64,000 nt of DNA from Jeotgalibacillus sp. S-D1 (GCF_004358665.1 NZ_SMZR01000006.1:124001-188000), one strand, 5' to 3'. Shown: positions 8,950-17,929, counted from the first letter of the stretch. The notes: generated by a model from the letters alone, not told the origin. Numbers and translations: made by a program.

Positions 8950-9111
8950 TGTCGATGTGAGATAAGTATAATACGCTGCTTCTATAAAAACAATACATTT
9001 GCTCACTATTTCACAAAGTGCTATTTTATCTAATTTTTACCTTTTTCATTGGTTTTCTTACACAGCAAACATCTATAATAGATATGATCATTCAAGATGG
9101 GGGGACGTTCA

Positions 9112-9588
9112 ATGGATGCTGTATTTCAAGTGCCTGATGCCGTATTTAACTACAGAGTTGCAGGGGTGTGGATTGAAAAGAATCATGTGCTGTTACACAG
9201 GCAGGCAAACGATGCTTATTGGGCGCTGCCGGGAGGACGAGTAAAGGTGATGGAAGACTCGAAAACGAGTCTGGTAAGGGAGATGCAGGAAGAGCTTGGC
9301 TGCGATGTGAAAATAACAAAACTCTTATGGGTTGCAGAAAACTTTTTCAAATACGCACAAAATAACTTCCATGAAATTGGGTTCTACTACAGCATATCTT
9401 CGAGCAGCGAAGATTTCCCTTTTCAAAAAGGAGAGTTTTTTGGTGCTGAAGGAGAAAGACTCGTGTATAAGTGGGTAGCCATTAATGAGCTTGAAAATCT
9501 GGTCATTTATCCTGAATTTTTAAAGACGTCTTTGACGAAACTGCCGCTCACTCCCGAACATGTGGTAGTAAACGATCTGTCCTGCTAA
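9112..9588 (+). CDS. NUDIX hydrolase
   Basis: 158 residues, the third NUDIX gene in 4.3 kb. The box GGRVKVMEDSKTSLVREMQE continuing ELGCDV fits GX5EX7REUXEEXGU. The C-terminal segment EFFGAEGERLVYKWVAINEL is the second beta region. It resembles Bacillus NUDIX proteins annotated as ADP-ribose or 8-oxo-dGTP hydrolases, and the substrate is unknown. Start ATG 9112 follows GGGGGGA. An in-frame ATG at 9097 precedes that ribosome site and is less likely. A TATAAT box at 9074-9079 is probably the -10. Confidence 0.87.
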   Translation: MDAVFQVPDAVFNYRVAGVWIEKNHVLLHRQANDAYWALPGGRVKVMEDSKTSLVREMQEELGCDVKITKLLWVAENFFKYAQNNFHEIGFYYSISSSSEDFPFQKGEFFGAEGERLVYKWVAINELENLVIYPEFLKTSLTKLPLTPEHVVVNDLSC

Positions 9589-9624
9589 CTGGAAATATAC
9601 TTAAAGGAAAGGTGACACGTTATA

Positions 9625-10068
9625 ATGAAAATAGTTCAAGCAGGAATGAAGGAATTAGAGGGAGCATCTGATCTTTTTAATCTATACCGCATATTTTATG
9701 AACAAAAGTCTGATATAGATGGTGCCACGGCATACCTAATCGAGCGGTTTAAAAAACAGGATTCAGTAATTTTTGTAGCCCTACATAATGATTCATATAT
9801 TGGCTTTATGCAGTTGTATCCCTCTTTCTCTTCTATTTCAATGAAAAGGACATGGATATTAAACGATTTATATGTTGCAGAAGAGGTACGGGGTCAAGGT
9901 GTGGCTCAGGGATTAATGAACAGGGCAATTGATTTATGCCAGGAAACAGGTGCCATTTCTCTGAGTCTCCAAACCGCTCCTTCAAACACGAAGGCACAAA
10001 GGCTGTATGAGAAAAATCAATTTATTCGAGAAGATAATCTGTTCTTCAGTTATGTATTGAATTTTTAA
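9625..10068 (+). CDS. GNAT family N-acetyltransferase
   Basis: 147 residues with the GNAT acetyl-CoA motif A, NDLYVAEEVRGQGVAQGLMN (R-G-Q-G-V-A), and the C-terminal beta-alpha element APSNTKAQRLYEKNQFIRE. Acceptor substrate unknown. ATG 9625 has an AGGAAAGG ribosome site. It lies 36 bases after the NUDIX gene, possibly the same transcript. Confidence 0.88.
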   Translation: MKIVQAGMKELEGASDLFNLYRIFYEQKSDIDGATAYLIERFKKQDSVIFVALHNDSYIGFMQLYPSFSSISMKRTWILNDLYVAEEVRGQGVAQGLMNRAIDLCQETGAISLSLQTAPSNTKAQRLYEKNQFIREDNLFFSYVLNF

Positions 10069-10149
10069 CCGGATCATAGAGGGTTTAACTGCCGAATTGA
10101 TGCCGTATGTTTTTTTATTTTGTGTCTAGTCATGCAAGGAGGAGTGGAA

Positions 10150-10857
10150 ATGTCAAAGAAAACATCTAAAACGTTTGACCAGCTATCAAAAGCGTATGAA
10201 GAAGATGTTGACCTGAAAAGTCCGTATAACTCCCTGTATGAACGGCCCGCCATAATGGGGTTGCTGCCTGTTGATTTAACAGATGTTCAAATACTTGATG
10301 CTGGGTGTGCTGCTGGCTGGTACACAGAAGAGCTGACCTTGCGGGGAGCTTCGGCAACGGGGATTGATCTGAGTGACAAAATGGTACATGCCGCAAAAAA
10401 AAGTCTTAAAGGGCAGGCTGATATTTTTCAGCACGATCTGTCACAAACGCTTCCTTTTAAAGACCATTCATTCGATTAGATTATCAGTTCGCTAACGATG
10501 CATTATCTTGAAGATTGGCATGCGCCTTTCAGTGAATTTCAGCGGGTATTGAAACTAGGCGGAGAACTTATATTTTCTGTACATCATCCCTTCATGGACT
10601 TTAAGAGATATTCTGTTCAGGATTATTTTGAGAAAAAGCTGCTAAAGGACACCTGGTACAAGCAGGGTGAAACGTTTAATGTATCTTTTTACAGAAGATC
10701 GCTTCAGGACATCATCAATGATACAACGCGTTTTTTTACTATAGAAGAATTAATTGAACCTAAGCCAGTACCCCAAATGAAAAAAACAGATCCTGCCGGT
10801 TTTGAGTATTTAAATGCAAATCCTCATTTTTTGATAATAAGAGCTGTAAATGACTAA
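10150..10857 (+). pseudogene. class I SAM-dependent methyltransferase interrupted by an in-frame TAG
   Basis: The frame starts at ATG 10150 (AAGGAGGAG ribosome site) with a normal methyltransferase domain: ILDAGCAAGWYTEEL (motif I), GIDLSDKMV and DLSQTLPFKDHSFD. A TAG at 10477-10479 stops it after 109 codons. The same frame continues at once as IISSLTMHYLEDWHAPFSEF and runs to a natural stop at 10857. Related proteins read SFDLIISSLTMHYLxDW, so a single base change of a Leu codon (TTG/TTA to TAG) explains the break. Full length would be about 235 residues. Either a recent nonsense mutation or a sequencing error. Restart at ATG 10498 would give a fragment without the SAM site. Confidence 0.88.
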
Positions 10858-10879
10858 TTTTAGATGGTGGAGAATTGAA

Positions 10880-11611
10880 ATGAAAAAATGGAGCATACGA
10901 ATTATTGCGGGTCTTCTTTGTTTAATAGCAGTGGTCTTTGCAGGTTTTTATATATGGTCAGAGCAAACCTATCAGCCGTCAGAAGAGCTTCATGCGCATG
11001 TAGACAAAAATGACTTTAATAAAGAGGACGGCATTATAACATTTGTGCCGGATGAACCAAATGGAACAGGCATCGTGCTGTATCCGGGAGCTAAAGTGGA
11101 GCCTGAGGCCTATGGTTATTATGCGAAAAAGCTGATGAGTGAAGGTTATTTTGTCGCCATACCGGAAGTTTTATTTAATTTTGCTCTTTTTGAAAGTGGC
11201 AAAGCAGATGAAATAAGGGAAGCGCACCCGTCAATTGAGCATTGGGTAATAGGAGGACATTCTCTTGGAGGGGTAGCCGCCGCTTCATATGCGTATAATC
11301 ATCTTCAGGAAATTGAGGGTGTTATTTTTCTTGCTTCTTATCCAAGCAGCGGTTCGGACTTTTCTGCAACGGAGATGCCTATGCTTTCCCTTTATGCGGA
11401 AAAGGATGGGTTGTCCACCCTTGAGGACATTGAAGATACAAGACAGCTGCTGTCAAATAAGGCAGTATTGCATGAGATTATTGGTGGAAACCATGCTCAA
11501 TTTGGACTATATGGCGAACAAAAAGGGGACCAGGCTGCATCAATTTCAGGTATCGAACAGCAGGATGAGATGGCTGCTGTAACACTTGATTGGCTGGAGG
11601 GATTACGGTAA
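10880..11611 (+). CDS. membrane-anchored alpha/beta hydrolase
   Basis: A 243-residue protein with one N-terminal transmembrane/signal-anchor segment (IIAGLLCLIAVVFAGFYIW, about 8-26) and an extracellular alpha/beta-hydrolase domain. The catalytic triad is readable: Ser128 in GGHSLGGV, Asp176 in YAEKDGL and His205 in GGNHAQFG. It resembles the abhydrolase_5 (PF12695) group of small esterase-like proteins, and the substrate is unknown. ATG 10880 has GGTGGAG upstream. An in-frame ATG at 10850 overlaps the preceding pseudogene and would put charged residues before the anchor. Confidence 0.87.
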   Translation: MKKWSIRIIAGLLCLIAVVFAGFYIWSEQTYQPSEELHAHVDKNDFNKEDGIITFVPDEPNGTGIVLYPGAKVEPEAYGYYAKKLMSEGYFVAIPEVLFNFALFESGKADEIREAHPSIEHWVIGGHSLGGVAAASYAYNHLQEIEGVIFLASYPSSGSDFSATEMPMLSLYAEKDGLSTLEDIEDTRQLLSNKAVLHEIIGGNHAQFGLYGEQKGDQAASISGIEQQDEMAAVTLDWLEGLR

Positions 11612-12170
11612 AGACATATAAAAAGACGCACTGTATGAGTGCGCCATGATTAAATCAGTGTGAACTTCAACGGCTGGGATTTTTGGATCTGGTGCCTGTC
11701 CTTTTGCTGTTGGATGGGCAACGAATTCAAAGTCGCCTGTACCATCCTGAGCGGAACCAGTTGCCCACACCAAAAGATTACCGCTTGCTACCATATATGC
11801 TCCGCTCCAAGGTACACCGTATGAATTGGTGGGAAACTCCCCAAGGCCGCTTACAATTAGCTGCTGCGGGTTAACTCGGCCTATAATTGGATTATCAGCT
11901 GCCTTTGACTGATCCTCCGGAAAAGAGTCGTCAAGCAATTGGGAGATGAGGGAGAAAATCTCCACATGTCCGATTTCCTCGGTTCCATTATCCATTAAGA
12001 GATCTTTATATTTTCTTCTCCGTGACAATTGAATCCCTGAAAAAGATTTTGCAACATAACCGTCATTTCACCAAACTGGTCCCCAGAACCTCCTGAAGAT
12101 GTCGTGCAAACATCGGATCTGGACGTTCTACCTTTGCTTCGAACTGAAGCTCCTTCTGATGACGAAACAT
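11603..12170 (-). pseudogene. manganese catalase remnant (two frameshifts, internal deletion)
   Basis: Reading leftward from ATG 12170 (GAGGAGGG ribosome site) gives FRHQKELQFEAKVERPDPMF and ARHLQEVLG, the normal N-terminus of a Bacillus dimanganese catalase. The frame is lost near 12080 by one missing base. It resumes as QFGEMTVMLQNLFQGFNCHG, is lost again in an A-run near 12015, and resumes as KYKDLLMDNGTEEIGHVEIF (manganese-ligand Glu-x-x-His). After VASGNLL the sequence jumps to a C-terminal tail (GTGDFEFVAHPTAKG). Roughly 100 residues with further metal ligands are missing. The last 13 codons run through a terminator hairpin, so the original stop is probably also lost. No functional catalase can be made. 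Confidence 0.93.
11618..11645 (-). terminator. terminator of the decayed catalase gene
   Basis: CGCACT / AGTGCG arms (11627-11632, 11638-11643) are followed leftward by TCTTTTT. It lies inside the present reading frame of the catalase remnant, which shows that the frame now overshoots its former end. Confidence 0.75.
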
Positions 12171-12480
12171 TTCCCTCCTCCATAATAAATAAGACTCTTT
12201 TCTGAAGATTACCAATATTTCCTGTTTTTTATTTTCGTGAAAGATGTAGGACTAAACAATATTTTTATCATTTTTACTACCGGACTCTTTTAGGTGTAAT
12301 TGCGGATTATTCTCAAATGAAATAGTTGTTTATGACAGACTAAAGTATTATAATTATTAAATAATAATTATTATAAATAAAAAATCACTTGTTACAAAGC
12401 TTCCGCAAAAAATAAAGCATAAAAGGTAAAATTAGCACATGCTACTACTTAGCTGCTTCAGAATTAAGGATGTGAAATAA
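12171..12480. other. AT-rich intergenic region, promoters only
   Basis: This 310-base region lies between the divergent catalase remnant and fetA. It is strongly AT-rich and contains an inverted AT stretch around 12350-12378 (ATAATTATTAAATAATAATTAT). No open frame with a ribosome site is visible, except the fetA leader (GGATGTG near 12468). Confidence 0.5.
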
Positions 12481-13212
12481 ATGAATACAAGTTATAAACC
12501 CGCCATTCATTTTCATGAGGTTGATTATGGGGTTGAAGATGCTTCGATTTTAAGTAAAATTACGGGATCATTTCCAAAAGGAAGAATTACGACGCTTGTC
12601 GGCCCATCCGGAGCAGGGAAAACCACACTTCTTAAACTTTGTAATGGACTCATTTCGCCTCAGGCAGGTGAAATCTATATTCAAGGTAAGAACATCAACG
12701 AGTTTGCCCCTGTGGAATTAAGAAAATCTGTCGGAATGGCGCTGCAAAGTGCACCCATGGTGGCTGGAACAGTCATGAATAATTTAGGATTGCCACTGGA
12801 AATTAGAGGCGAGAAACTTTCAGAAGAAGATGGTATAAATTTATTGCATGATGTCGGTCTTAATGAAGATGTTTTGAACAAAAAGGTGAAGGATCTATCG
12901 GGAGGGCAAAGGCAGAAGGTATCAATTGCAAGAACGCTGGTCAACCGGCCGGATATTTTGCTGCTGGATGAAATTACCTCGTCCCTGGACGTCACGTCTT
13001 TAAAAGAAATTGAAGAACTCATTGTGAAAATCAATCAAAAGTACGGAACAACAATTATTTGGATTACACATAACTTACAGCAGGCGTTAACAATCGGAAA
13101 CTATACGTGGGTTATGATGAAGGGAAAAGTAATTGAAACAGGAGAAAGTGAATTGCTGGAATCACCAGTAAATGAGCAGGTGCGGCGATTTGTGAAAGGA
13201 GAAACGGAATGA
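12481..13212 (+). CDS. fetA: ABC transporter ATP-binding protein FetA (YbbL)
   Basis: A 243-residue ABC ATPase that pairs with the downstream membrane protein to export iron, as described for E. coli FetAB. Walker A GPSGAGKT (41-48), signature LSGGQ (139-143), Walker B ILLLDE (159-164) and the H-loop in WITHNLQQ are all intact. The start has a GGATGTG ribosome site. The stop overlaps fetB by 4 bases (ATGA). The neighbour pairing is what separates this from amino-acid importer ATPases. Confidence 0.9.
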   Translation: MNTSYKPAIHFHEVDYGVEDASILSKITGSFPKGRITTLVGPSGAGKTTLLKLCNGLISPQAGEIYIQGKNINEFAPVELRKSVGMALQSAPMVAGTVMNNLGLPLEIRGEKLSEEDGINLLHDVGLNEDVLNKKVKDLSGGQRQKVSIARTLVNRPDILLLDEITSSLDVTSLKEIEELIVKINQKYGTTIIWITHNLQQALTIGNYTWVMMKGKVIETGESELLESPVNEQVRRFVKGETE

Positions 13213-13961
13213 GTTTTCTAACCCTATCCATCACTCTTATCTTTGTACTTATTCCTATTCTTTTATCTAAAACGTTGCGATTAGGTTTGGAAAAAGACAC
13301 AATTATTGCAACGGTCAGGTCCATTATTCAGCTTCTGGCCGTTGGATATATTCTTAAATTTGTTTTTGATTCAGAAAGTCTGTTTTATATATTTTTAATG
13401 GTCACTCTAATGATCGTTGTCGCAACACATAATGCACAGAAAAAGGGAGCAGCAATTAAAGGGATAACATGGAAAGTGGGTGTGACCTTAGTATTTGTTG
13501 AAGTTTTGACGCAAGGGATACTAATTGGGTTTAATATTACGCCGCCAACCGCTCAATATGTTATTTCCATCAGCGGAATGATTATTGGTAATTCAATGGT
13601 GCTTGCGATTTTATTTTTAAATCGATTTACCGCGGAAGTGGATGATCATCAGGATGAGATGGAATTAATTCTTTCTCTTGGCGGGACTCCGAAGCAGGCA
13701 ATCCATTCACAGCTGATCAAATCGATTAAAGCCAGCATGATTCCAACAATTGAGAGCCAAAAAACAGTTGGACTGGTGCAATTGCCCGGAATGATGAGCG
13801 GTCAGATCATAGCTGGAGCGGATCCTATCCAGGCCGTTCAATTCCAGCTTCTTATCATCTTTTTGCTTCTGACTACAGCGGCTGTAACAAGTGTCATGCT
13901 TGGTTTTTTATCATATCCCACACTTTTTAATGATCGAATGCAATTATTGAGGGGAAAATAA
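13209..13961 (+). CDS. fetB: iron-export ABC transporter permease FetB (YbbM)
   Basis: A 250-residue polytopic membrane protein (about 6-7 hydrophobic segments) of the UPF0014/FetB family. Family landmarks are LRLGLEKDTIIATVRSIIQL near the N-terminus, ISGMIIGNSMVLA, and the cytoplasmic coupling stretch with SLGGTPKQAI and VGLVQLPGMMSGQIIAGADP. Translationally coupled to fetA. It probably protects the cell against iron overload or peroxide stress, which is notable beside a dead Mn-catalase gene. Confidence 0.92.
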   Translation: MSFLTLSITLIFVLIPILLSKTLRLGLEKDTIIATVRSIIQLLAVGYILKFVFDSESLFYIFLMVTLMIVVATHNAQKKGAAIKGITWKVGVTLVFVEVLTQGILIGFNITPPTAQYVISISGMIIGNSMVLAILFLNRFTAEVDDHQDEMELILSLGGTPKQAIHSQLIKSIKASMIPTIESQKTVGLVQLPGMMSGQIIAGADPIQAVQFQLLIIFLLLTTAAVTSVMLGFLSYPTLFNDRMQLLRGK

Positions 13962-13963
13962 TA

Positions 13964-14003
13964 AAAAAAAAGCCTTTCATCTGTAAATGATGAAAGGTTT
14001 TTT
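13964..14003 (+). terminator. intrinsic terminator after fetB
   Basis: CCTTTCATC / GATGAAAGG arms (13973-13981, 13989-13997) with TTTTTT on the right and an A-run on the left. It could serve both fetB and the leftward GlsB-like gene. Confidence 0.9.
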
Positions 14004-14016
14004 AACGGCAATCTAA

Positions 14017-14268
14017 TTATCTTTTTCGTGTTGCATTTAAAATCAGGCTTAAAAGAACGATGAAAATGATTGAACCAATAAGTGCAGGGAAAATAGCAAT
14101 CCCGCCTAATACAGGACCGAATTGAGGCAGCAGCTCGCCGCCGATCCATGCACCGATAATACCAGCGACAATGTTACCAATAATGCCGAAAGGAACACCC
14201 TTACCAACAATTACGCCAGCTAACCAGCCGATTAACCCGCCGACAATTAGAAATAATATAATACCCAT
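14017..14268 (-). CDS. GlsB/YeaQ/YmgE-family small membrane protein
   Basis: An 83-residue hydrophobic protein with three predicted membrane segments and the glycine-rich family motifs IVGGLIGWLAGVIVGKG and IVAGIIGAWIGG. The family was once called transglycosylase-associated and is linked to general stress, and its molecular function is unknown. The start has GAGAGGAG upstream when read leftward. A clear paralogue lies at 39929-40180. Confidence 0.9.
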   Translation of the reverse strand: MGIILFLIVGGLIGWLAGVIVGKGVPFGIIGNIVAGIIGAWIGGELLPQFGPVLGGIAIFPALIGSIIFIVLLSLILNATRKR

Positions 14269-14458
14269 ATAAATAAACTCCTCTCAAAAGTAATAGTTCT
14301 CTATTCATTACCCCCGCCACCGAAAAAATATGTGTCCATTTTTTTAATCCCAATAATCGAAAAATACTGATAAGTGTTGATTATCCAGCTTTTTTTCTTG
14401 GCTAAAAAGTATGATCCTCATTCAATATGCCAACAATAATCACTAGGAGGTGGATACA

Positions 14459-14614
14459 ATGGCTCAAGATGTATTATGCGAAGTTAATAACTGCAATTAC
14501 TGGGAAAAAGGTAATAAGTGTGCTGCTGATTCGATATACGTAGTAAGTCATAAAGGGAAAAAGGCTTCTAATAGCGAGGAAACAGATTGCAAAACATTTG
14601 AACCGCAGGTGTAA
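14459..14614 (+). CDS. DUF1540 small cysteine protein
   Basis: A 51-residue protein, too short for most gene finders, with ribosome site CACTAGGAGGTGG. The pattern CEVNNCNYWEKGNKCAAD, then IYVVSHKG and ETDCKTF, gives four cysteines matching DUF1540 (PF07561). That family is common in spore formers, where it may bind a metal. Function is unknown. Flanked by terminators, so a single-gene unit. Confidence 0.9.
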   Translation: MAQDVLCEVNNCNYWEKGNKCAADSIYVVSHKGKKASNSEETDCKTFEPQV

Positions 14615-14651
14615 GATTAACAAAGCTTAGTTTCTCCTTTATATAATTAAG

Positions 14652-14693
14652 CAAGCCGTCCACTTATCTTCTGGAAGTGAGACGGCTTGTTTT
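14652..14693 (+). terminator. intrinsic terminator after the DUF1540 gene
   Basis: CAAGCCGTC / GACGGCTTG arms, extended by CACTT / AAGTG, are followed by TTTT. Confidence 0.85.
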
Positions 14694-14819
14694 GATTATA
14701 TGTCCTTACATAAACAATATTCCTTTCCATTCCATGTCATGTGACCAAGGAAATTTGACAGCAAATATTGGATTAATTTGTTACCATAAAGGTAGTAGAA
14801 TTTTCTGGGAGGTCTTGGA

Positions 14820-16823
14820 ATGAACAAGAAAATAGTCTTTTTTTTGGTTTTACTAACAGCAGCTCTCCTTGCAGGCTGCAGGGATGAAACTACGCCAAAC
14901 GAGCGGCTGGATGAATATGTTTCAATGTGGAATGATCAGGACTTCGAAAAAATGTATGAGGGGTACATATCTGCTGGTTCAAAAGATACCTTTAATAAGG
15001 AAGCAGTTGAAGGCCGAACCGCAAAAATTTATGAAGATCTGGAAGTAGAGAATCTGGATATCACAGTGCAGGAGCTGCCGGAAGAAACGGAATGGAAAAA
15101 AAATGAGCCTGCAGAGATCCCAATCAATGTCTCGTTTGATACCCTTGCCGGACCTGTTTCCTATGAAAAAGAAGTAAAGCTTATTTATGAAGAGCAGGAA
15201 GAAGAAGAAAACTGGTTCCTCGAATGGGATCCGTCCTTTATCCTTCCTGACCTGGAGGCAGACGATACGGTTCGTATTTCAACTGAAAAGGGAGTACGCG
15301 GAGAAATTTTGGACCGTAATGGAAAACCGCTTGCTGTCAACGGGACCGGATATCAAGTAGGCGTTGTTCCTGGAGAATTGACCGAAGAGGCTAAGCAGGA
15401 GCTCGCAGATAAGCTTTCGTTGACTGTGGAAAAAATTGAAGATGAACTTTCTCAATCCTGGGTCGAGGAAGATTTATTTGTTCCATTAAAAAAAATGGCA
15501 AGCAATAGGAAGGAAACGGTAACCGAGCTTACTGAACTGCCAGGTATTTATTCACAATCAGTGGACATGCGTGAATATCCTTATGGAGAAGCAGCCTCTC
15601 ACTTAACGGGCTATATCGGATCCATTACAGCTGAACAGCTTGAAGAAGAAAAAGGGGAAGGCTATACCTCGACCGATTTAGTTGGGAAGAGGGGGCTGGA
15701 AGAGTTGCTGGAAGACCGGCTCCGTTCAAAAACGGGCACTCATATTTTTATTGAAAAAAGCACAGATGAAAGGGTCACAGTAGCGGAAAGTGAGGCGCAG
15801 GATGGAGAAACGGTCACCCTTACGATTGATGCGGAACTTCAAAAAAATACCTATGCAGCAATGAAGGGAGAACAGGGCACCTCTGCCGCTGTCGATCCAA
15901 TGACGGGTGAAACGTTGGTACTAACCAGTTCTCCCGGATTTGATCCGGCAGAGTTTTCACTTGGTGTAAGCGGGGAACGCTATGCTGAAATGGAAAATCA
16001 GCCGGATCAGCCGTTGCTGAATCGCTTTGCTGTGACCTACGCACCGGGCTCAACTCAAAAGACGCTTACAGCTGCAATTGGATTAGAAGCAGGCACGCTT
16101 GATCCATCTGAAGGCCTGACGATTAATGGTCTGGAGTGGCAAAAAGAAGACTGGGGAGATTTTAAAGTAACAAGAGTTCACGAAGGACCTAACCCAATTG
16201 ATTTGAATAAAGGACTTGTCTATTCTGACAATATTTATTTTGCACAGGTTGCACTGGATATGGGAGCAGAAACATTAATTGAAGGCTTGAAAAAGCTCGG
16301 TTATTCAGAGGAAATGCCTTTTTCCTATCCTGTAAGGACCTCCCAGATCTCAAACGATGGCACCATTAGTTCGCAGGGACAGCTTGCGGATACTTCCTAC
16401 GGACAAGGCGAGATGCTGACAAATATTCTTCACCTTGCCTCGACGTATGAGATCGTCGTCAATGATGGCGTCATAATGAAGCCGCTTCTGTTTGAAGAGG
16501 AGGAACAGGAAGTGTGGAAGGAAGATCTTCTTTCCCCTGAACATGCAAATCGGCTCCGCAAGGATCTCAGGGAGGTAGTAACGGTTGGATTTGCCAAACC
16601 GGCTGACATTCCTGAAGTACGCATCGCCGGTAAAACAGGGACAGCAGAACTGAAGCAGGCTGGAGAAGAATCCGGCAAAGAAAATGGCTTTTTTGTTGCT
16701 TATAATGAAGAAGATCCCGCTTATATCCTCGCAATGATGATTGAAGGCGTAGAAGAAAAAGGCGGAAGCACCTATGTTTCAAAGCTTGCAACAGAAGTGT
16801 TTAAGAAGGATGCTGCTGAATAA
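14820..16823 (+). CDS. pbpC: penicillin-binding protein 3 (MecA-like class B PBP)
   Basis: A 667-residue class B transpeptidase that cross-links peptidoglycan outside the membrane. Order: lipoprotein-type signal ending LLAGC (Cys20), NTF2-like MecA N-terminal domain (about 25-145), PBP dimer domain (about 155-325), transpeptidase (about 340-665). Active-site motifs are S411-TQK, S469-DN and K605-TG. The S-T-Q-K with following TLTA is the same as in the PBP2a/PBP3 group. Start ATG with GGGAGG ribosome site. Native PBP3 homologues of this group have low beta-lactam affinity, but nothing here suggests acquired resistance. Confidence 0.93.
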   Translation: MNKKIVFFLVLLTAALLAGCRDETTPNERLDEYVSMWNDQDFEKMYEGYISAGSKDTFNKEAVEGRTAKIYEDLEVENLDITVQELPEETEWKKNEPAEIPINVSFDTLAGPVSYEKEVKLIYEEQEEEENWFLEWDPSFILPDLEADDTVRISTEKGVRGEILDRNGKPLAVNGTGYQVGVVPGELTEEAKQELADKLSLTVEKIEDELSQSWVEEDLFVPLKKMASNRKETVTELTELPGIYSQSVDMREYPYGEAASHLTGYIGSITAEQLEEEKGEGYTSTDLVGKRGLEELLEDRLRSKTGTHIFIEKSTDERVTVAESEAQDGETVTLTIDAELQKNTYAAMKGEQGTSAAVDPMTGETLVLTSSPGFDPAEFSLGVSGERYAEMENQPDQPLLNRFAVTYAPGSTQKTLTAAIGLEAGTLDPSEGLTINGLEWQKEDWGDFKVTRVHEGPNPIDLNKGLVYSDNIYFAQVALDMGAETLIEGLKKLGYSEEMPFSYPVRTSQISNDGTISSQGQLADTSYGQGEMLTNILHLASTYEIVVNDGVIMKPLLFEEEEQEVWKEDLLSPEHANRLRKDLREVVTVGFAKPADIPEVRIAGKTGTAELKQAGEESGKENGFFVAYNEEDPAYILAMMIEGVEEKGGSTYVSKLATEVFKKDAAE

Positions 16824-16877
16824 TATTTAATGACATAAGAAAGAGCGTGGGACCTAACGAAGAATCTAGAGAAGACC

Positions 16878-17005
16878 GGTTCATTTCCGCTGCAGGCGGC
16901 GCTTTCCGCGGGGCGGGGGTGAGCCACTTCGATGCTTCGCACCTTCAGTGTCTCACCTCTCCCGCTGCATCCCGCAGGAGTCGCCACCTTCCGCTGCAAT
17001 GAACC
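16878..17005. repeat. Bacillaceae palindromic GC-rich repeat, copy 1
   Basis: Terminal GGTTCATT and AATGAACC arms enclose a GC-rich interior with CGCTTTCCGCGGGG and CTCCCGCT-CATCCCGCAGGAGTC-type segments. The interior CTCCCGCTGCATCCCGCAGG is shared with the copy at 43.1 kb. The whole stands out sharply from the AT-rich surroundings. No clear target duplication is seen around this copy. Confidence 0.8.
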
Positions 17006-17055
17006 TAAGTTCCAATAAGCTAAATGGGTATAAGGAAATAATCCTGCAAAGATAG

Positions 17056-17096
17056 AAAGAATGTTCTCACGAAGGATTGTCTTTAAAACATTCTTT
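17056..17096 (+). terminator. hairpin with T-tract in the pbpC-cotF interval
   Basis: AAAGAATGTT / AACATTCTTT arms separated by about 20 bases and followed by TTTTAG. Probably a terminator for transcripts entering from pbpC. The rest of the 422-base interval holds only the GC-rich repeat and the ribosome site of the next gene. Confidence 0.6.
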
Positions 17097-17245
17097 TTAG
17101 TTTTTTCATCCTAACCTTAATTATTTTGTTCAGCCTGTAATCATTTGAACCGGTCCCTTTTTCGTGGCAGAAAACAACCTTTCAGACTGAATAATGAGCC
17201 AATGAAAAGCACATATTACCTTCAGACTACTTAGGAGGTACATAC

Positions 17246-17881
17246 ATGCAAAACAATTCTGATCAGCCAAATCCAAATCTGTCACAAACGGGGAATATGG
17301 CGCCGCAATTTAATCATGGAGGCCATGAAATATTTGACGCAAGAGAAGTTCTTTCACTCGCTGTAGGTGTCCTGGATCAATACACAATGTTCCGGGAGCA
17401 AATAAAGGACCAGCAGCTTAAAGGTATTCTTGATCGCCAGTTTGAATTTTTAAAGGAAGAATACAATGTAACGCTTGAAACATTTACAACAGGGAAAAAA
17501 CCGTCTCATTCCATGGTGAGCTACAACATGGCTATGGAGAACGACACGGTCTATGGGCTAACTCCAATGCCCCCTGTTAAACCGGTACAGTCGGCAAATG
17601 AAATTAATGACCAGGGCATCTCAGGCTATATGCTTGGGCTGGTAAAATCAGGAGCTTCGCTTAAAGCAATGACCGCTCTTGAAATGACCAACCCTGTTCT
17701 GCGAAGAGTGGTTGCTGACAGTGTGCCAAACTGGATTGAAATGGCCTATGAACTGTTTCTGTATCAAAATAAACATCATTATTATCAGGTGCCGCAGCTG
17801 TCCCAGCAGGACATGCAGCAGCTGTTGAATTCATACTCACCTGCTTCCGGAACGCCCAATTCGAATAATATGATGCAGTAA
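17246..17881 (+). CDS. CotF-like spore coat protein
   Basis: 211 residues. The middle has the coat F / ferritin-like helical pattern: EIFDAREVLSLAVGVLDQYT, then DQQLKGILDRQFEFLKEEYN. A second helical block follows (GYMLGLVKSGASLKAMTALE, PVLRRVVADSVPNWIEMAYE). N- and C-termini are Asn/Gln/Pro-rich and look disordered. This suits a spore coat component made in the mother cell. ATG 17246 has an AGGAGGT ribosome site. A strong terminator follows. Confidence 0.82.
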   Translation: MQNNSDQPNPNLSQTGNMAPQFNHGGHEIFDAREVLSLAVGVLDQYTMFREQIKDQQLKGILDRQFEFLKEEYNVTLETFTTGKKPSHSMVSYNMAMENDTVYGLTPMPPVKPVQSANEINDQGISGYMLGLVKSGASLKAMTALEMTNPVLRRVVADSVPNWIEMAYELFLYQNKHHYYQVPQLSQQDMQQLLNSYSPASGTPNSNNMMQ

Positions 17882-17893
17882 TAGAGGGGAACG

Positions 17894-17929
17894 GCCGAAA
17901 CATCGTTTATGATGTTTCGGCTTTTTTTT
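17894..17929 (+). terminator. intrinsic terminator after the CotF-like gene
   Basis: A perfect 11-bp stem (GCCGAAACATC / GATGTTTCGGC) with a 6-base loop is followed by nine T. Confidence 0.96.

Noticed and set aside
14820-16823. Acquired mecA-type resistance gene
   Set aside because: Composition and context match a native pbpC; no mec regulators, recombinase or cassette ends nearby.
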